Source: Dehalococcoidia bacterium
GTDB lineage: Bacteria > Chloroflexota > Dehalococcoidia > Lucifugimonadales > SHYF01
DNA length: 22,456 nt
Direction of reading: 5' to 3'
NCBI GenBank assembly: GCA_009692985.1
Contig: SHYF01000003.1
Span: 1-22,456, forward strand
Shown here: in pieces, positions 8,347 through 15,336 of the stretch
Position numbering within the stretch: the stretch's first letter is position 1
Layout: each line of letters starts with the position of its first letter
Notes under the pieces: generated by a model
Told to the model about the DNA's origin: nothing
What the model saw: only the letters and a program-made list of their open reading frames with translations
The model's database searches: none
Program-made: the position numbers and the translations under genes

Positions 8347-9498
8347 TCATTGCAAGCTGCGGAGATAGGCCATCAGGGCCGAGATGTCCTCGGGGGTGAG
8401 GCGCAGATTCGGGTTGGTGTAAGCTCCAGCAAGCTTGGCCATGTGGTTGCCGGGTTTTACCTTGTTTGGGTCCTCCAGCCACCTGCGGAGGCTGTCATCT
8501 GTGTTGTCCAGGGTGGCTGACGCAAGGGTTGTCCGTGAGGCGAAGTGGGTAAGGTTGGGCGCTGGATATGGAGCAGGCTTTCCTGGCTCCGTGCGCAGGA
8601 ATGATGTCATGCGGGCACTCTGCAATCCTTCGCGGTCCGGCCCCGTAGCGGTATGGCACACGGTGCAACCCTTTTCTCCGAAGAGTCGCTGGCCGTCCTT
8701 GGCGAGCTGGCTAGCAGGGGCGACCGGGGGTGCTTTTTGCTGTTCCACCCATGCGTCGAAGGCAGCTTTCGTAGGTTCCACTATGACCCGGAATCGCATC
8801 AGCGCGTGGGCTGTGCCGCAGAACTCAGCGCATAGGCCAAAGTAGGGGTCTAGCTCCGGTGTGGCCGGGTCTGCGTCGATTCTGGATGCTGCGAACCATA
8901 GCTTGTTGGTGTTGTTCGGTACCACGTCCAGCTTGCCTACCAGCTTGGGCACCCAGAAGCTGTGAATTACGTCGTCAGACTCCAGGGTGGCTTCTATTAC
9001 CCATGGGTCAGGGGGTATGTGAAGCTCGTTGGCGGTGACTACACCGAACTGGGGGTACTGGAACTCCCACCACCACTGGTGTGCCCTGACGGTGACCTCG
9101 AGCACCTCCGCCTGATTGGGGGTGTTGGCCGTCTTGAATATGGTAGTGATAGTAGGCACAGCTATCACTACCAGGACCAAAGCTGGGGCGATGGTCCAGG
9201 CCACCTCCAGCCTGGTATGCCCGTGCCACTGCTTGGGCATCTCTTGCCCTGGCTTGCGCCGGAACCTGACGACGGTGTATATGAGGATGCCCTCGACCGC
9301 CACGAAGACGATTGCAGCGGTCCAGAATATGATGAGGAAAAGATCGAGCTGCATCTGGGCTACTGGGCCAGCAGCATCGAAGGTGGACTGAAAGTGGGAT
9401 GGGGAGCACCCTGTCCATAAGGCAGCCAGAGTGGTGAGCAAGGCTACAATTAAGAGGGGTCTGGATGGCCGCCAAATATGACTTATCATTCTGTGCAT
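8347..9498 (-). CDS. ctaC: Cytochrome c oxidase subunit II with fused cytochrome c (lipoprotein)
   Basis: 383-aa caa3-type subunit II that accepts electrons from cytochrome c or directly through its own haem. From the ATG at 9498: signal with lipobox LWTGC (Cys31), two hydrophobic helices (about 45-78 and 96-120), then the CuA cupredoxin domain with H179 (DVIHSFW) and C223-x3-C227-x3-H231-x2-M234. A C-terminal cytochrome c domain has C278-TV-C281-H282, and M353 (PGNHMAKL) is the likely axial ligand. The frame is open to 9621, but the extra 41 residues are polar and would bury the signal peptide, so the internal ATG is chosen (a second ATG at 9489 is also possible). First gene of the oxidase operon. 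Confidence 0.97.
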   Translation of the reverse strand: MHRMISHIWRPSRPLLIVALLTTLAALWTGCSPSHFQSTFDAAGPVAQMQLDLFLIIFWTAAIVFVAVEGILIYTVVRFRRKPGQEMPKQWHGHTRLEVAWTIAPALVLVVIAVPTITTIFKTANTPNQAEVLEVTVRAHQWWWEFQYPQFGVVTANELHIPPDPWVIEATLESDDVIHSFWVPKLVGKLDVVPNNTNKLWFAASRIDADPATPELDPYFGLCAEFCGTAHALMRFRVIVEPTKAAFDAWVEQQKAPPVAPASQLAKDGQRLFGEKGCTVCHTATGPDREGLQSARMTSFLRTEPGKPAPYPAPNLTHFASRTTLASATLDNTDDSLRRWLEDPNKVKPGNHMAKLAGAYTNPNLRLTPEDISALMAYLRSLQ

Positions 9499-9565
9499 GC
9501 GCGAAGAGTTCCCGGGTTCCTCTGCAACTGGGAGAGAAGTAGAGCGTTTGTTGCAATTGGCATAA

Positions 9566-9594
9566 AAGCTAACAGAAGTTACGGGTTGCGTCAA
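9566..9594 (-). promoter_or_regulatory. Possible promoter of the oxidase operon
   Basis: Minus strand TTGACG (9589-9594), 17-bp spacer, TAGCTT (9566-9571). The predicted start leaves a leader of about 60 nt before ctaC. The -35 box is good and the -10 box mediocre. It also argues for the downstream ATG of ctaC, because the longer frame would begin upstream of the transcription start. Confidence 0.45.
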
Positions 9595-9642
9595 GATGCC
9601 TGACTGGCAATCCTTACGCATTTACGAAAGGATGGATTGGCC

Positions 9643-9671
9643 TTGCTGTGCGGACTATAGACTACTATGAT
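9643..9671 (+). promoter_or_regulatory. Promoter of the sugar nucleotidyltransferase gene
   Basis: TTGCTG (9643-9648), 17-bp spacer, TATGAT (9666-9671), a strong sigma-70-like match. The predicted start near 9678 lies 27 nt before the ATG at 9705 and rules out the upstream GTG at 9648 as the start codon. It is divergent from the oxidase promoter. Confidence 0.6.
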
Positions 9672-9704
9672 GCCAGGAAACACACGTGGAAGAGAGAGAA
9701 ATTC

Positions 9705-10400
9705 ATGTACGCACTTATAATAGCAGGTGGGAGGGGCGAGAGGCTCAGGCCTCTGACGGACAGTGCAGCGAAGGCTATGGTGCCGGTGAACGGGAAGCCT
9801 ATCCTGTGGTACCAGGCCCGGCAGCTTCAGGGCGCTGGCGTGACTGATATTGTGCTACTGTGTGGATACAAGGGAGAGACCATCAGGGAGTATTGTGGCG
9901 ATGGGTCTAGCCTGGGTGTTCGCGCACACTATTCGCAGGAGGAGACGCCGCTTGGTAGGGGTGGAGCGTTGAAGCAAGGCTTGGGCATGGTGCCCAACTC
10001 CGAGCGGGCGGTCCTGGCTTTGAACGGGGACATCATCACAACTCAGGACTTTGCTCCGCTGCTAAAACTCCATCAACAGACGGGTGCAATGGCCACGATT
10101 ATGCTGGTGCCCTACCCTAGCGCCTATGGAGTGGTGGATGTGGAGGAAAGTGGGCGGGTGGTGGCCTTCAAGGAGAAGGGCGAGCTGCCTCACTGGATCA
10201 ACGCCGGTATCTACGTTTTGGATACGAGCATCCGGGATGAGCTGCCGGTGCTGGGCGACCACGAAACGACCACTTTCCCACGCCTGGCAGAGCGAGGCAA
10301 GCTCTATGCCTATCGTTCCCGCGCGTTCTGGAAAGCCATAGATAACCACAAGGACATACGGGAGGCGGAGGAGGGCCTGCGCAGGGGGGGAGGCTTCTAG
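9705..10400 (+). CDS. Sugar-1-phosphate nucleotidyltransferase (NTP_transferase family)
   Basis: 231-aa Rossmann-like nucleotidyltransferase that would join a sugar 1-phosphate to an NTP, giving an activated sugar for surface polysaccharide. The nucleotide-binding loop AGGRGERLRPLT lies at residues 7-18, followed by KAMVPVNGKP with the conserved Lys; the metal-binding region is LNGDII, and EKGELPHWINAGIYVLD is the usual sugar-site block. It lacks the C-terminal beta-helix of GlmU/ManC-type enzymes, so it is a stand-alone catalytic domain of the RmlA/HddC kind; sugar and base specificity cannot be set. The ATG at 9705 follows a purine-rich AGAGAGAG. It converges on a broken Wzz-type gene, in keeping with a polysaccharide locus. 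Confidence 0.93.
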   Translation: MYALIIAGGRGERLRPLTDSAAKAMVPVNGKPILWYQARQLQGAGVTDIVLLCGYKGETIREYCGDGSSLGVRAHYSQEETPLGRGGALKQGLGMVPNSERAVLALNGDIITTQDFAPLLKLHQQTGAMATIMLVPYPSAYGVVDVEESGRVVAFKEKGELPHWINAGIYVLDTSIRDELPVLGDHETTTFPRLAERGKLYAYRSRAFWKAIDNHKDIREAEEGLRRGGGF

Positions 10401-10405
10401 TACCT

Positions 10406-10477
10406 GCCTGTGAAAAAGGCCCTTATCACCCATGTTCGTGGTGAGCTTGTTAAACCACGAACCGTCCTTTCACAGGC
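10406..10477. terminator. Nested inverted repeat between convergent genes, possible bidirectional terminator
   Basis: Outer arms GCCTGTGAAA (10406-10415) and TTTCACAGGC (10468-10477) pair perfectly over 10 bp. Inner arms GTTCGTGGT (10434-10442) and ACCACGAAC (10454-10462) pair over 9 bp around an 11-nt loop. It begins 5 bp after the nucleotidyltransferase stop codon and contains the last codons and stop of the convergent gene. There is no classic run of T, so a terminator role is likely from position but not proven; it could instead mark a deletion or insertion junction. Confidence 0.55.
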
Positions 10478-10869
10478 TCAGGGATTGTGAAGAAATCCCG
10501 AACTCGGCATACTATGGGCATCTCGGCCTGGCCTGCGGTTATCTGGGCTGCTCGTTGCTGGCGGAGTGCCATTTGCTCGGTATCGGCCAATGGAATCTTG
10601 TCGGCTTCGCCACGTAAGTTCTCGAACAAGCCGCCCTGAGCGGGCTTCTCACCTATACCCATGCCTACCTGAATGTTGCCACCTGTCTGGTCAGGACTCT
10701 TCACCACGCCAAGTGTTTCACGGCCTGGCTCGCCCACAGGTACATTCGCAGGTCGTGTTGGGCCTGCTTGTTTCTCTCTAGCAACCGCTTCTCGGACTCT
10801 GTCAATGGCCTCTGCCCTGACTGCATTTGCATTTTCGCCTCTCTGTATTCTTGTTGTGGCTGCATTCAA
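10450..10869 (-). CDS. Downstream fragment of a frameshifted Wzz-type gene
   Basis: 139-residue frame starting with a TTG that overlaps the previous stop by 4 nt (TTGA). It has no membrane segment. The end, ALRQQRAAQITAGQAEMPIV then IPEPVKG, resembles the stretch that precedes the second membrane helix in Wzz/GumC proteins (a coiled coil, a short strand, then PEKPVKP-like). I therefore read this and the upstream frame as one gene broken by a frameshift near 10866 and truncated before its second helix at the inverted repeat. The Gly/Pro-rich middle is unlike Wzz, so part of it may be out-of-frame translation. Independent function is doubtful. Confidence 0.5.
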   Translation of the reverse strand: MNAATTRIQRGENANAVRAEAIDRVREAVAREKQAGPTRPANVPVGEPGRETLGVVKSPDQTGGNIQVGMGIGEKPAQGGLFENLRGEADKIPLADTEQMALRQQRAAQITAGQAEMPIVCRVRDFFTIPEPVKGRFVV

Positions 10870-11543
10870 GAGGGAACCCCGCCCCAGGCCGTGGCTGTAA
10901 CCTGAGGCTCCGAACCGGCCATGGTTATCAGTTCGCTGTGCATGGGCAGTACCGTGTTTTTCTCTTGGTACGCCAGCTTCTCCTGGTTCTTCGCCATGAG
11001 AGCCTTGCGTGTCTCATCGTACTGGGACTGAATGTAGTCAAAGGAGCGGGCGGACTCACTGGCAAAGAGAGATGTATTTCGCTCAATGAATAAGGTTGCC
11101 CAGGTTCCTGTGATGCGTTTCAGCAGGACCGGGTCCCCGCCGCGAATTGTCAGTGTCAGCAGTGGCAGAACATCGGCTCTGTTTTGCTCTGCCGCCTTTA
11201 TGTTTACCTTCATCATTCCGGCGAGGGACTCCACTGATGTTGGGATACCGCTGCCAGGGTAGTCAAAGTTGAGGGTCAGAATCATATGCTCCAGCAGGTC
11301 GTTTGCCAGGGCCAGGTTGGAAAGCGTGTCCACTGACAGAGCGCTACCTATGTTGGGGATGGTAGTCAGTTTGTCTGACGTTCTGGGAACCAGCAGTAGT
11401 TGCGTTCGTACCTGGTACTGGGGTGGTAGCTGGGAGGAAACGGCGATGGCGGCGGTCGTTGCCACGGCCAGGGTCAGGAGGACCACCCACCACTTGCTTA
11501 TGAGCGTGGCCGCGTAGTCGCGCAACACGATTCCGTCTTCCAT
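10866..11543 (-). CDS. Wzz/GumC-type polysaccharide chain-length determinant, truncated
   Basis: 225-aa N-terminal part of a Wzz-domain protein, which sets O-antigen or exopolysaccharide chain length in the inner membrane. Residues 1-15 are the cytoplasmic lead (IVLRDYAATL), a membrane helix covers about 17-36 (WWVVLLTLAVATTAAIAV), and the extracytoplasmic part contains YQVRTQLLLVP, the ALANDLLEHMI segment and a coiled region (FDYIQSQYDETRKAL). The family needs a second C-terminal helix, missing here. ATG at 11543 with AAGGA 6 nt upstream, right at the edge of repeat copy B. Probably a decayed gene (see the overlapping downstream frame). The nucleotidyltransferase nearby suggests a former polysaccharide cluster. 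Confidence 0.75.
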   Translation of the reverse strand: MEDGIVLRDYAATLISKWWVVLLTLAVATTAAIAVSSQLPPQYQVRTQLLLVPRTSDKLTTIPNIGSALSVDTLSNLALANDLLEHMILTLNFDYPGSGIPTSVESLAGMMKVNIKAAEQNRADVLPLLTLTIRGGDPVLLKRITGTWATLFIERNTSLFASESARSFDYIQSQYDETRKALMAKNQEKLAYQEKNTVLPMHSELITMAGSEPQVTATAWGGVPS

Positions 11544-11552
11544 GAAAGTTCC

Positions 11553-11708
11553 TTAGCATGGAGATGAATCCCGACACGTCGGGACGACCATCCCCCTGGC
11601 CCCCTTCCTGATCAGGAAGGGGGTGGAAAGTATATCTGGTGGATACCCACAGACCCCCACCAAAGGGGCTTCGCCCCTCTGGACTCCCCTTTTTCAGCAG
11701 CCTGTTAG
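11553..11708 (+). repeat. MITE-like dispersed repeat, copy B
   Basis: Shortest copy (about 156 bp) and the simplest form of the family: left end CTTAGCATGGAGATGAA, a perfect 24-nt central palindrome CCCCCTTCCTGAT/ATCAGGAAGGGGG, the GGATACCCACAGACCCCCACC segment, the hairpin AGGGGCTTCGCCCCT, and right end TTTTTCAGCAGCCTGTTAG. It lies in the leader of the truncated Wzz gene; the rest of the 11544-11820 gap holds a promoter and a short hairpin. Confidence 0.8.
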
Positions 11709-11718
11709 AGAACGATAA

Positions 11719-11741
11719 CAGGGGCGAGAAGTTGCCCCTGG
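11719..11741 (-). terminator. Hairpin downstream of the dehydrogenase gene
   Basis: Stem CAGGGGC / GCCCCTG with an 8-nt loop, 80 nt past the stop codon of the dehydrogenase gene on the minus strand, followed by TTATCGTTCT. The T-run is weak, so this is a possible rather than clear intrinsic terminator. Confidence 0.35.
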
Positions 11742-11742
11742 T

Positions 11743-11772
11743 ATAGTACACGGAGCGTGGTGAGAGACGCAA
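11743..11772 (-). promoter_or_regulatory. Possible promoter of the Wzz-type gene
   Basis: Minus strand TTGCGT (11767-11772), 18-bp spacer, TACTAT (11743-11748). The transcript would carry a leader of about 190 nt containing a hairpin and the whole of repeat copy B before the ATG at 11543. Confidence 0.4.
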
Positions 11773-11820
11773 CGGAATTCGCCGGCTAATGCGACGGAGT
11801 TCGTAGGGCGGGCGTGTGGC

Positions 11821-12783
11821 TTACAGCTCCAAGACCACTTTGATTATGTTGTCCAGCTTTTCGCTGTACATGTCGTAGGCGCGCTGGACCTGGTCAAAGG
11901 GCAGACGGTGCGTGATCATGTGAGACAGGTCCAGCCGGCCTTGGGCCACCAGGTCTACGCACTCCTCGATATGTTGGGTAGGGTCTGGTGTGCGCGCTCC
12001 CACGGTCACGACTATGGTGGGCAGCTTGTCCATCATGGCGTTGTAGCGGAAGGGGAAGGTCTCTTCATCGTGGGGCAGGCCGAAGAGGGCCACCAGTCCC
12101 TGTTTGCGCACCAGGTCCCATATGATATTGGCCGTCTCGGGTCGCCCCACGGCTTCCACCACAACGTCGGCCATCTCGCCGTGAGTGATTTCCGCCACCG
12201 TAGCGGCAACTTGCTCTTTGGTTGGGTTGATGGTGTGTGTAGCGCCTGCCCGCCTGGCAGCTTCCAGACGGTAGTCAAGCAGGTCCGTGACTATGACCTG
12301 GCGCGCCCCCTGCTGGGCCATCCACTGGGTGAAGGCGAGACCGATGGCTCCCTGTCCCAGGATGACCACGCGCTTGCCCAAGACGCTCCCAATGCGCTGG
12401 CAAGAATACATGACTGTACCCACCGGCTGGCACATGAGCAAGGTGGACAGGTCTCCGTGGTCTGGAAGCGGGATGAGGCGGTAAGCCGGCTCGGCTATGT
12501 ACTCCATCAGGCCGTTGTGAGTGGTAGGCAGGACGATGACCCGCTGGCCAGGGCGGTATGCGTCGTCGCGGCTCTCCACCACCACGCCGGCGCATTCGTG
12601 GCAGGGCCGGCCGACCGGCAGAGGGTACTGCTCTTCTGGGAGGACACGGTCGTACATTCGCAGGTCGCTGCCGCAGATGGAGACCCGCTGCAAGTTGATG
12701 AGGACGTGTCCGTCCTGGAGGTGTGGGAGCTCGGTCTGGACTAACTCAAACCGCTTGGGGCCAGCGAGGCGTGCTGCTCTCAT
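11821..12783 (-). CDS. Medium-chain dehydrogenase (zinc ADH-like) lacking the structural zinc loop
   Basis: 320-aa member of the medium-chain dehydrogenase/reductase family, NAD(P)-dependent oxidation or reduction of an alcohol or polyol. Catalytic zinc ligands are likely the Cys in SICGSD (about 37) and the His-Glu in GRPCHECAG (about 62-63). The cofactor site is VVILGQGAIGLAF, followed by an acidic residue in VTDLLDYR that favours NAD. The four-Cys structural zinc loop normally found after VxV.P is absent: the chain goes straight from RVIVLPTTHNGLMEYI to the core, which explains the short length. ATG at 12783 with GAGGAG 4 nt upstream. It follows the AEC carrier in the same direction after 98 bp. 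Substrate unknown. Confidence 0.92.
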   Translation of the reverse strand: MRAARLAGPKRFELVQTELPHLQDGHVLINLQRVSICGSDLRMYDRVLPEEQYPLPVGRPCHECAGVVVESRDDAYRPGQRVIVLPTTHNGLMEYIAEPAYRLIPLPDHGDLSTLLMCQPVGTVMYSCQRIGSVLGKRVVILGQGAIGLAFTQWMAQQGARQVIVTDLLDYRLEAARRAGATHTINPTKEQVAATVAEITHGEMADVVVEAVGRPETANIIWDLVRKQGLVALFGLPHDEETFPFRYNAMMDKLPTIVVTVGARTPDPTQHIEECVDLVAQGRLDLSHMITHRLPFDQVQRAYDMYSEKLDNIIKVVLEL

Positions 12784-12881
12784 AATTCTCCTCAGGGGTA
12801 GGTTGGTGCTAGTTGGGTACTGTACAGCAACGGGATGGACTTTTCCATGCTAGCCGTGGTAAGGGCTTATGTGGCACACTG

Positions 12882-13790
12882 CTAAAGGAACCTTTCCACA
12901 AGCCAGATGAGGCTGGTAATTGTTACCAGGCTGGCGATGGTGCTTAGCGCCACCGTGTTTGTGACCTGGCGGGGTTGGGCGTCGAACTCCGTGGCAAGGA
13001 TAGTGGTGAACACGGCCGTTGGCATACCCGCCAGCACAATAATCACTTGCTGTGTGAGGCCGTGGACTCCCAGCAGCATGGTGATCCCCAGGGCCAGGGC
13101 CGGGGAGAGGGCAAGCCGCACCACCGTGGCTAGCACGGCAGGCAGCAAGTAGTCTTTGATTGTCACGTTGGCTAGCTGGATTCCCAGCACCATTATCATG
13201 GTGGGTATGGCAGCGCCTGCCATGATTTTCATGGGCGAGGCTATCAAGGCAGGCATGGCTATGTGGAACGGGTTGAGGGCCAGAGCGCCGATGCTGGCGT
13301 AGAAGGTAGGAATGCGCAGGACGGCCGCGATACCCTTCATGCCACCGGCTGTTCCGCTGGATGCCACGTAGATGGCCAGGGTGCCACTGAGGATGGCCTG
13401 GGGAGCCAGGAACAGGAGCGCTCGCTGCAATCCATCTTGTCCAAAGGCGAACAAGGAGACCGGCAGGCCATAGTTCACTGCATTCATGAATATTGTGCCT
13501 AGCAGGAAGGCTGCCCGCCCCGGGGTCTTAAGCTTGATTTGCCATGCTATAGCCCAGGACACGGCGTACATGAGCGGTACCCATATGGCAAGGAAGAAGA
13601 ATATGTCCCTTATATCCCGAAATGGGATTTCGGCGGAGTAAAGCGACGAAAAGATCAGGATTGGCGAGAATACGTAGAGGGCAAGCCTGCTGGCTGGCCT
13701 TGGGTCCAGATGGAGGGTCTTGCCGACCAGGACGCCTATTCCCGCCATAATGAAGACGGGTAGGACGGCGTCAATCAGGATTCCTAGCAA
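12882..13790 (-). CDS. AEC (auxin efflux carrier) family transporter
   Basis: 302-aa membrane protein with about ten hydrophobic helices in the two-times-five layout of the AEC/bile-acid-sodium-symporter fold, probably an exporter of an organic anion. Family segments seen: LPVFIMAGIGVLVGK at the N-terminus, ALYVFSPILIFSSL, the broken-helix block NAVNYGLPVSLFAFG, and MPTAVFTTILATEF near the end. The start appears to be a TTG at 13790; the next ATG would remove part of the first helix. The upstream 180 bp is a divergent intergenic region shared with the plus-strand gene at 13974. The dehydrogenase that follows could act on the same compound, but this is only a neighbourhood guess. Confidence 0.92.
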   Translation of the reverse strand: MLGILIDAVLPVFIMAGIGVLVGKTLHLDPRPASRLALYVFSPILIFSSLYSAEIPFRDIRDIFFFLAIWVPLMYAVSWAIAWQIKLKTPGRAAFLLGTIFMNAVNYGLPVSLFAFGQDGLQRALLFLAPQAILSGTLAIYVASSGTAGGMKGIAAVLRIPTFYASIGALALNPFHIAMPALIASPMKIMAGAAIPTMIMVLGIQLANVTIKDYLLPAVLATVVRLALSPALALGITMLLGVHGLTQQVIIVLAGMPTAVFTTILATEFDAQPRQVTNTVALSTIASLVTITSLIWLVERFL

Positions 13791-13973
13791 TAGATGAAGC
13801 CTTTCTGAAAACTTGCTATTCTAGGCATGGTTACTTTGTCAGGCGCAGGCGAACGATGGGTATCCTACATGGAGTTTGACCTGGTAACAATACCTGGGAG
13901 CGTGTAGGGCACGTGCCATATTCCTGTTGCTGCGCCTAGCCATGTCATATTGAAAATGGGAGAGTAAGCAATA

Positions 13974-14558
13974 GTGGATTCCCGGGAACAGGCGATGGAT
14001 GCCCTTAGGCTGGCACTGGTCACCGCGGCCCGGTCTGCTGCCGCATCCATCTATGATGAGTGGGTAGTGCTGACCGGGGAGCATAGTATGCCGCTGGACT
14101 CTAGCAGGGCGATACGCTTCGAGACGCTGGCGGTTTGCATTCACGCAATGAACAGATTTGCGCTGGTGGCGGGCGGTCCGGAGGCGCGAGCCGCCATCCA
14201 GGATGCCGTTGCCCAGGGCGCTATCAAAGAGGCGTTGGCGGGTCCTTCGGGCCGTGGTGGTGCCCACCAGGGCTTCGAGACGGCAGAATGGCAAGAGTGG
14301 ATGACAGAGGACATACTTCTGTTGGTAAACGCCGCGGATAGGGACTACACCAAGTGCGGGGAGTTGGCGTCCAATTCCGGGCTGGCCCCTTTTCGGAGCG
14401 ACACTGTTTTTGGGAAGCTGGCCAGCCGCATAGCGCGCCAGGTGGGACGAGAGGAACTGATGCCGCTGAGGCTTGCCATTTGGAACTGCGCATTGGCGGC
14501 GCTAAGGATTTCCCGTCTTAAGGAGCATGTGGAGGAGGCGTGCAAAGTATTGAAGTGA
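13974..14558 (+). CDS. Hypothetical helical protein
   Basis: 194-aa soluble, Ala-rich, probably all-helical protein that I do not recognise. There is no signal peptide or membrane segment. Visible stretches are REQAMDALRLALVTAARSAA at the start, a Gly-rich loop (GPSGRGGAHQG, about 91-101) in the middle, and a C-terminal helix RISRLKEHVEEACKVLK. The start is a GTG at 13974 with GGGAG about 11 nt upstream. Codon usage and the lack of any overlapping better frame support a real gene. It stands alone between the AEC carrier (divergent) and repeat copy C, next to the displaced tRNA-Leu fragment. No function proposed. Confidence 0.75.
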   Translation: MDSREQAMDALRLALVTAARSAAASIYDEWVVLTGEHSMPLDSSRAIRFETLAVCIHAMNRFALVAGGPEARAAIQDAVAQGAIKEALAGPSGRGGAHQGFETAEWQEWMTEDILLLVNAADRDYTKCGELASNSGLAPFRSDTVFGKLASRIARQVGREELMPLRLAIWNCALAALRISRLKEHVEEACKVLK

Positions 14559-14615
14559 CGATGTGCCACTTCTGGTTTACCACGAAGCCATGAATCCGAT
14601 CACGCCAAACCACCC

Positions 14616-14812
14616 CTACAGGGGTGATGAAAATGGGGTGCTCAGAGGGGCGAAGCCCCGGAGCCTGCCCTGAGCAAAGCCGAATGGACGGGGGTCTGGG
14701 GGTGTCCCACAGATTCAATCCTCACCCCCTTCCTGGCCAGAGCCTGTCCTTGAGCGCAGCGAAGGAAAGGGGCAGGGGGATGCTCGAAGAGGGTTTTTCA
14801 ACAGCCCGCTAG
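14616..14812 (-). repeat. MITE-like dispersed repeat, copy C (inverted)
   Basis: Same family as copies A, B, D, E and F but in the opposite orientation. Read on the minus strand, it starts CTAGCGGGCTGTTGAAAAAC, continues with TCGAGCATCCCCCTG, a palindrome split by the insert TTCGCTGCGCTCAAGGACAG, then the GGGACACCCCCAGACCCCC segment, the CAGGGCAGGCTCCGGGGC module, and ends TTTTCATCACCCCTGTAG. With the tRNA fragment after it, this is all I see between 14559 and about 14905. Confidence 0.78.
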
Positions 14813-14848
14813 CCCGCAGAATGCGCGTATTGTGGCACTTGGGTAATA

Positions 14849-14905
14849 TGGTGCCGGGGGCGGGATTTGAACCCGCACTCCTTGTTAGGAAGCGGATTTT
14901 AAGTC
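14849..14905 (-). pseudogene. Displaced 3' half of tRNA-Leu with encoded CCA (distal attachment site)
   Basis: On the minus strand this is the 3' part of a tRNA-Leu(UAA), from the anticodon loop (GACTTAAAATCC) through the variable arm and T-arm to CCCCCGGCA, followed by an encoded CCA (14849-14851). Bases 14852-14905 align without gaps to 17593-17646 of the intact tRNA-Leu: 30 identical bases, a short divergent stretch in the variable arm, then 18 identical bases. It is in the same orientation as the intact gene, 2,741 bp away, with an integrase gene between, so it is best read as the distal att site of an integrative element. Confidence 0.85.
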
Positions 14906-14967
14906 TCTGGCAAGGGGTTCCCTGGTGTCCCTCACCGTCCCTGACAGACGGCCTCAGAACCTACGTC

Positions 14968-15126
14968 GTGGACGATGCCACAGGAGAAGTCCGTTTAGCG
15001 CCTACGCCTGCCGAGAAGCCGGAGCACTACTGCCAGGCCCACAGTGTAGCCTTCAAGCGGTACGAAAAGGAAGGCAAGTCCTGGTACCCCCACAAAGGGC
15101 CAGACGGCAAGTGGTGCAGGGAATAG
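14968..15126 (+). pseudogene. Small Cys/His-rich protein or gene remnant
   Basis: Open frame running into the element from the tRNA fragment and ending at a TAG at 15124-15126. The convincing part has a C-x2-H (HYCQAH), WYPHK, then a final KWC, a possible small zinc-binding module, in a charged context (FKRYEKEGKSW). The frame upstream of about 14906 is only the tRNA shadow. No ATG or ribosome binding site is visible; a GTG at 14968 is the only in-frame candidate. It is probably the C-terminal end of a gene cut by integration or deletion. I do not recognise the family. Confidence 0.45.
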
Positions 15127-15336
15127 TAGGTCGCCCACGCTGGCTAGTAGGAGAATGCCCCTGGGGTTTCCTGGGGGCCTTCACTTATTGCTGGGGTGCT
15201 ATTATGTGGGCGTTACAGAGGCTATTGGTTATCACACTGAGGAACAGGGTACGGGTTCGTCCCGTGTCCCCGAGTGGCCTTAGTGTGGTAATGGTCTCTG
15301 TCGAAAGAACCAGTGCCCGCCATGGAGGGGCTTTCC

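Noticed and set aside
9499..9621. N-terminal extension of ctaC to 9621
   Set aside because: The extra residues are polar, have no ribosome binding site, would bury the lipoprotein signal and begin upstream of the likely transcription start.
10866..10868. TGA at the end of the Wzz frame as a second selenocysteine or read-through codon
   Set aside because: No Cys is expected there, the frame after it ends after about 55 codons without any recognisable domain, and the gene shows other signs of decay, so a frameshift is simpler.
14821..14967. Coding start at the ATG at 14821 or 14848 for the frame ending at 15126
   Set aside because: The frame there is only the tRNA-Leu fragment read through (VPGAGFEPA). 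No ribosome binding site; only the part after the fragment looks like protein.
15240..15290. T-arm-like hairpin ACGGG-TTCGT-CCCGT as another tRNA piece
   Set aside because: No acceptor or anticodon arm can be built around it; it is just a short hairpin before the lipoprotein gene.
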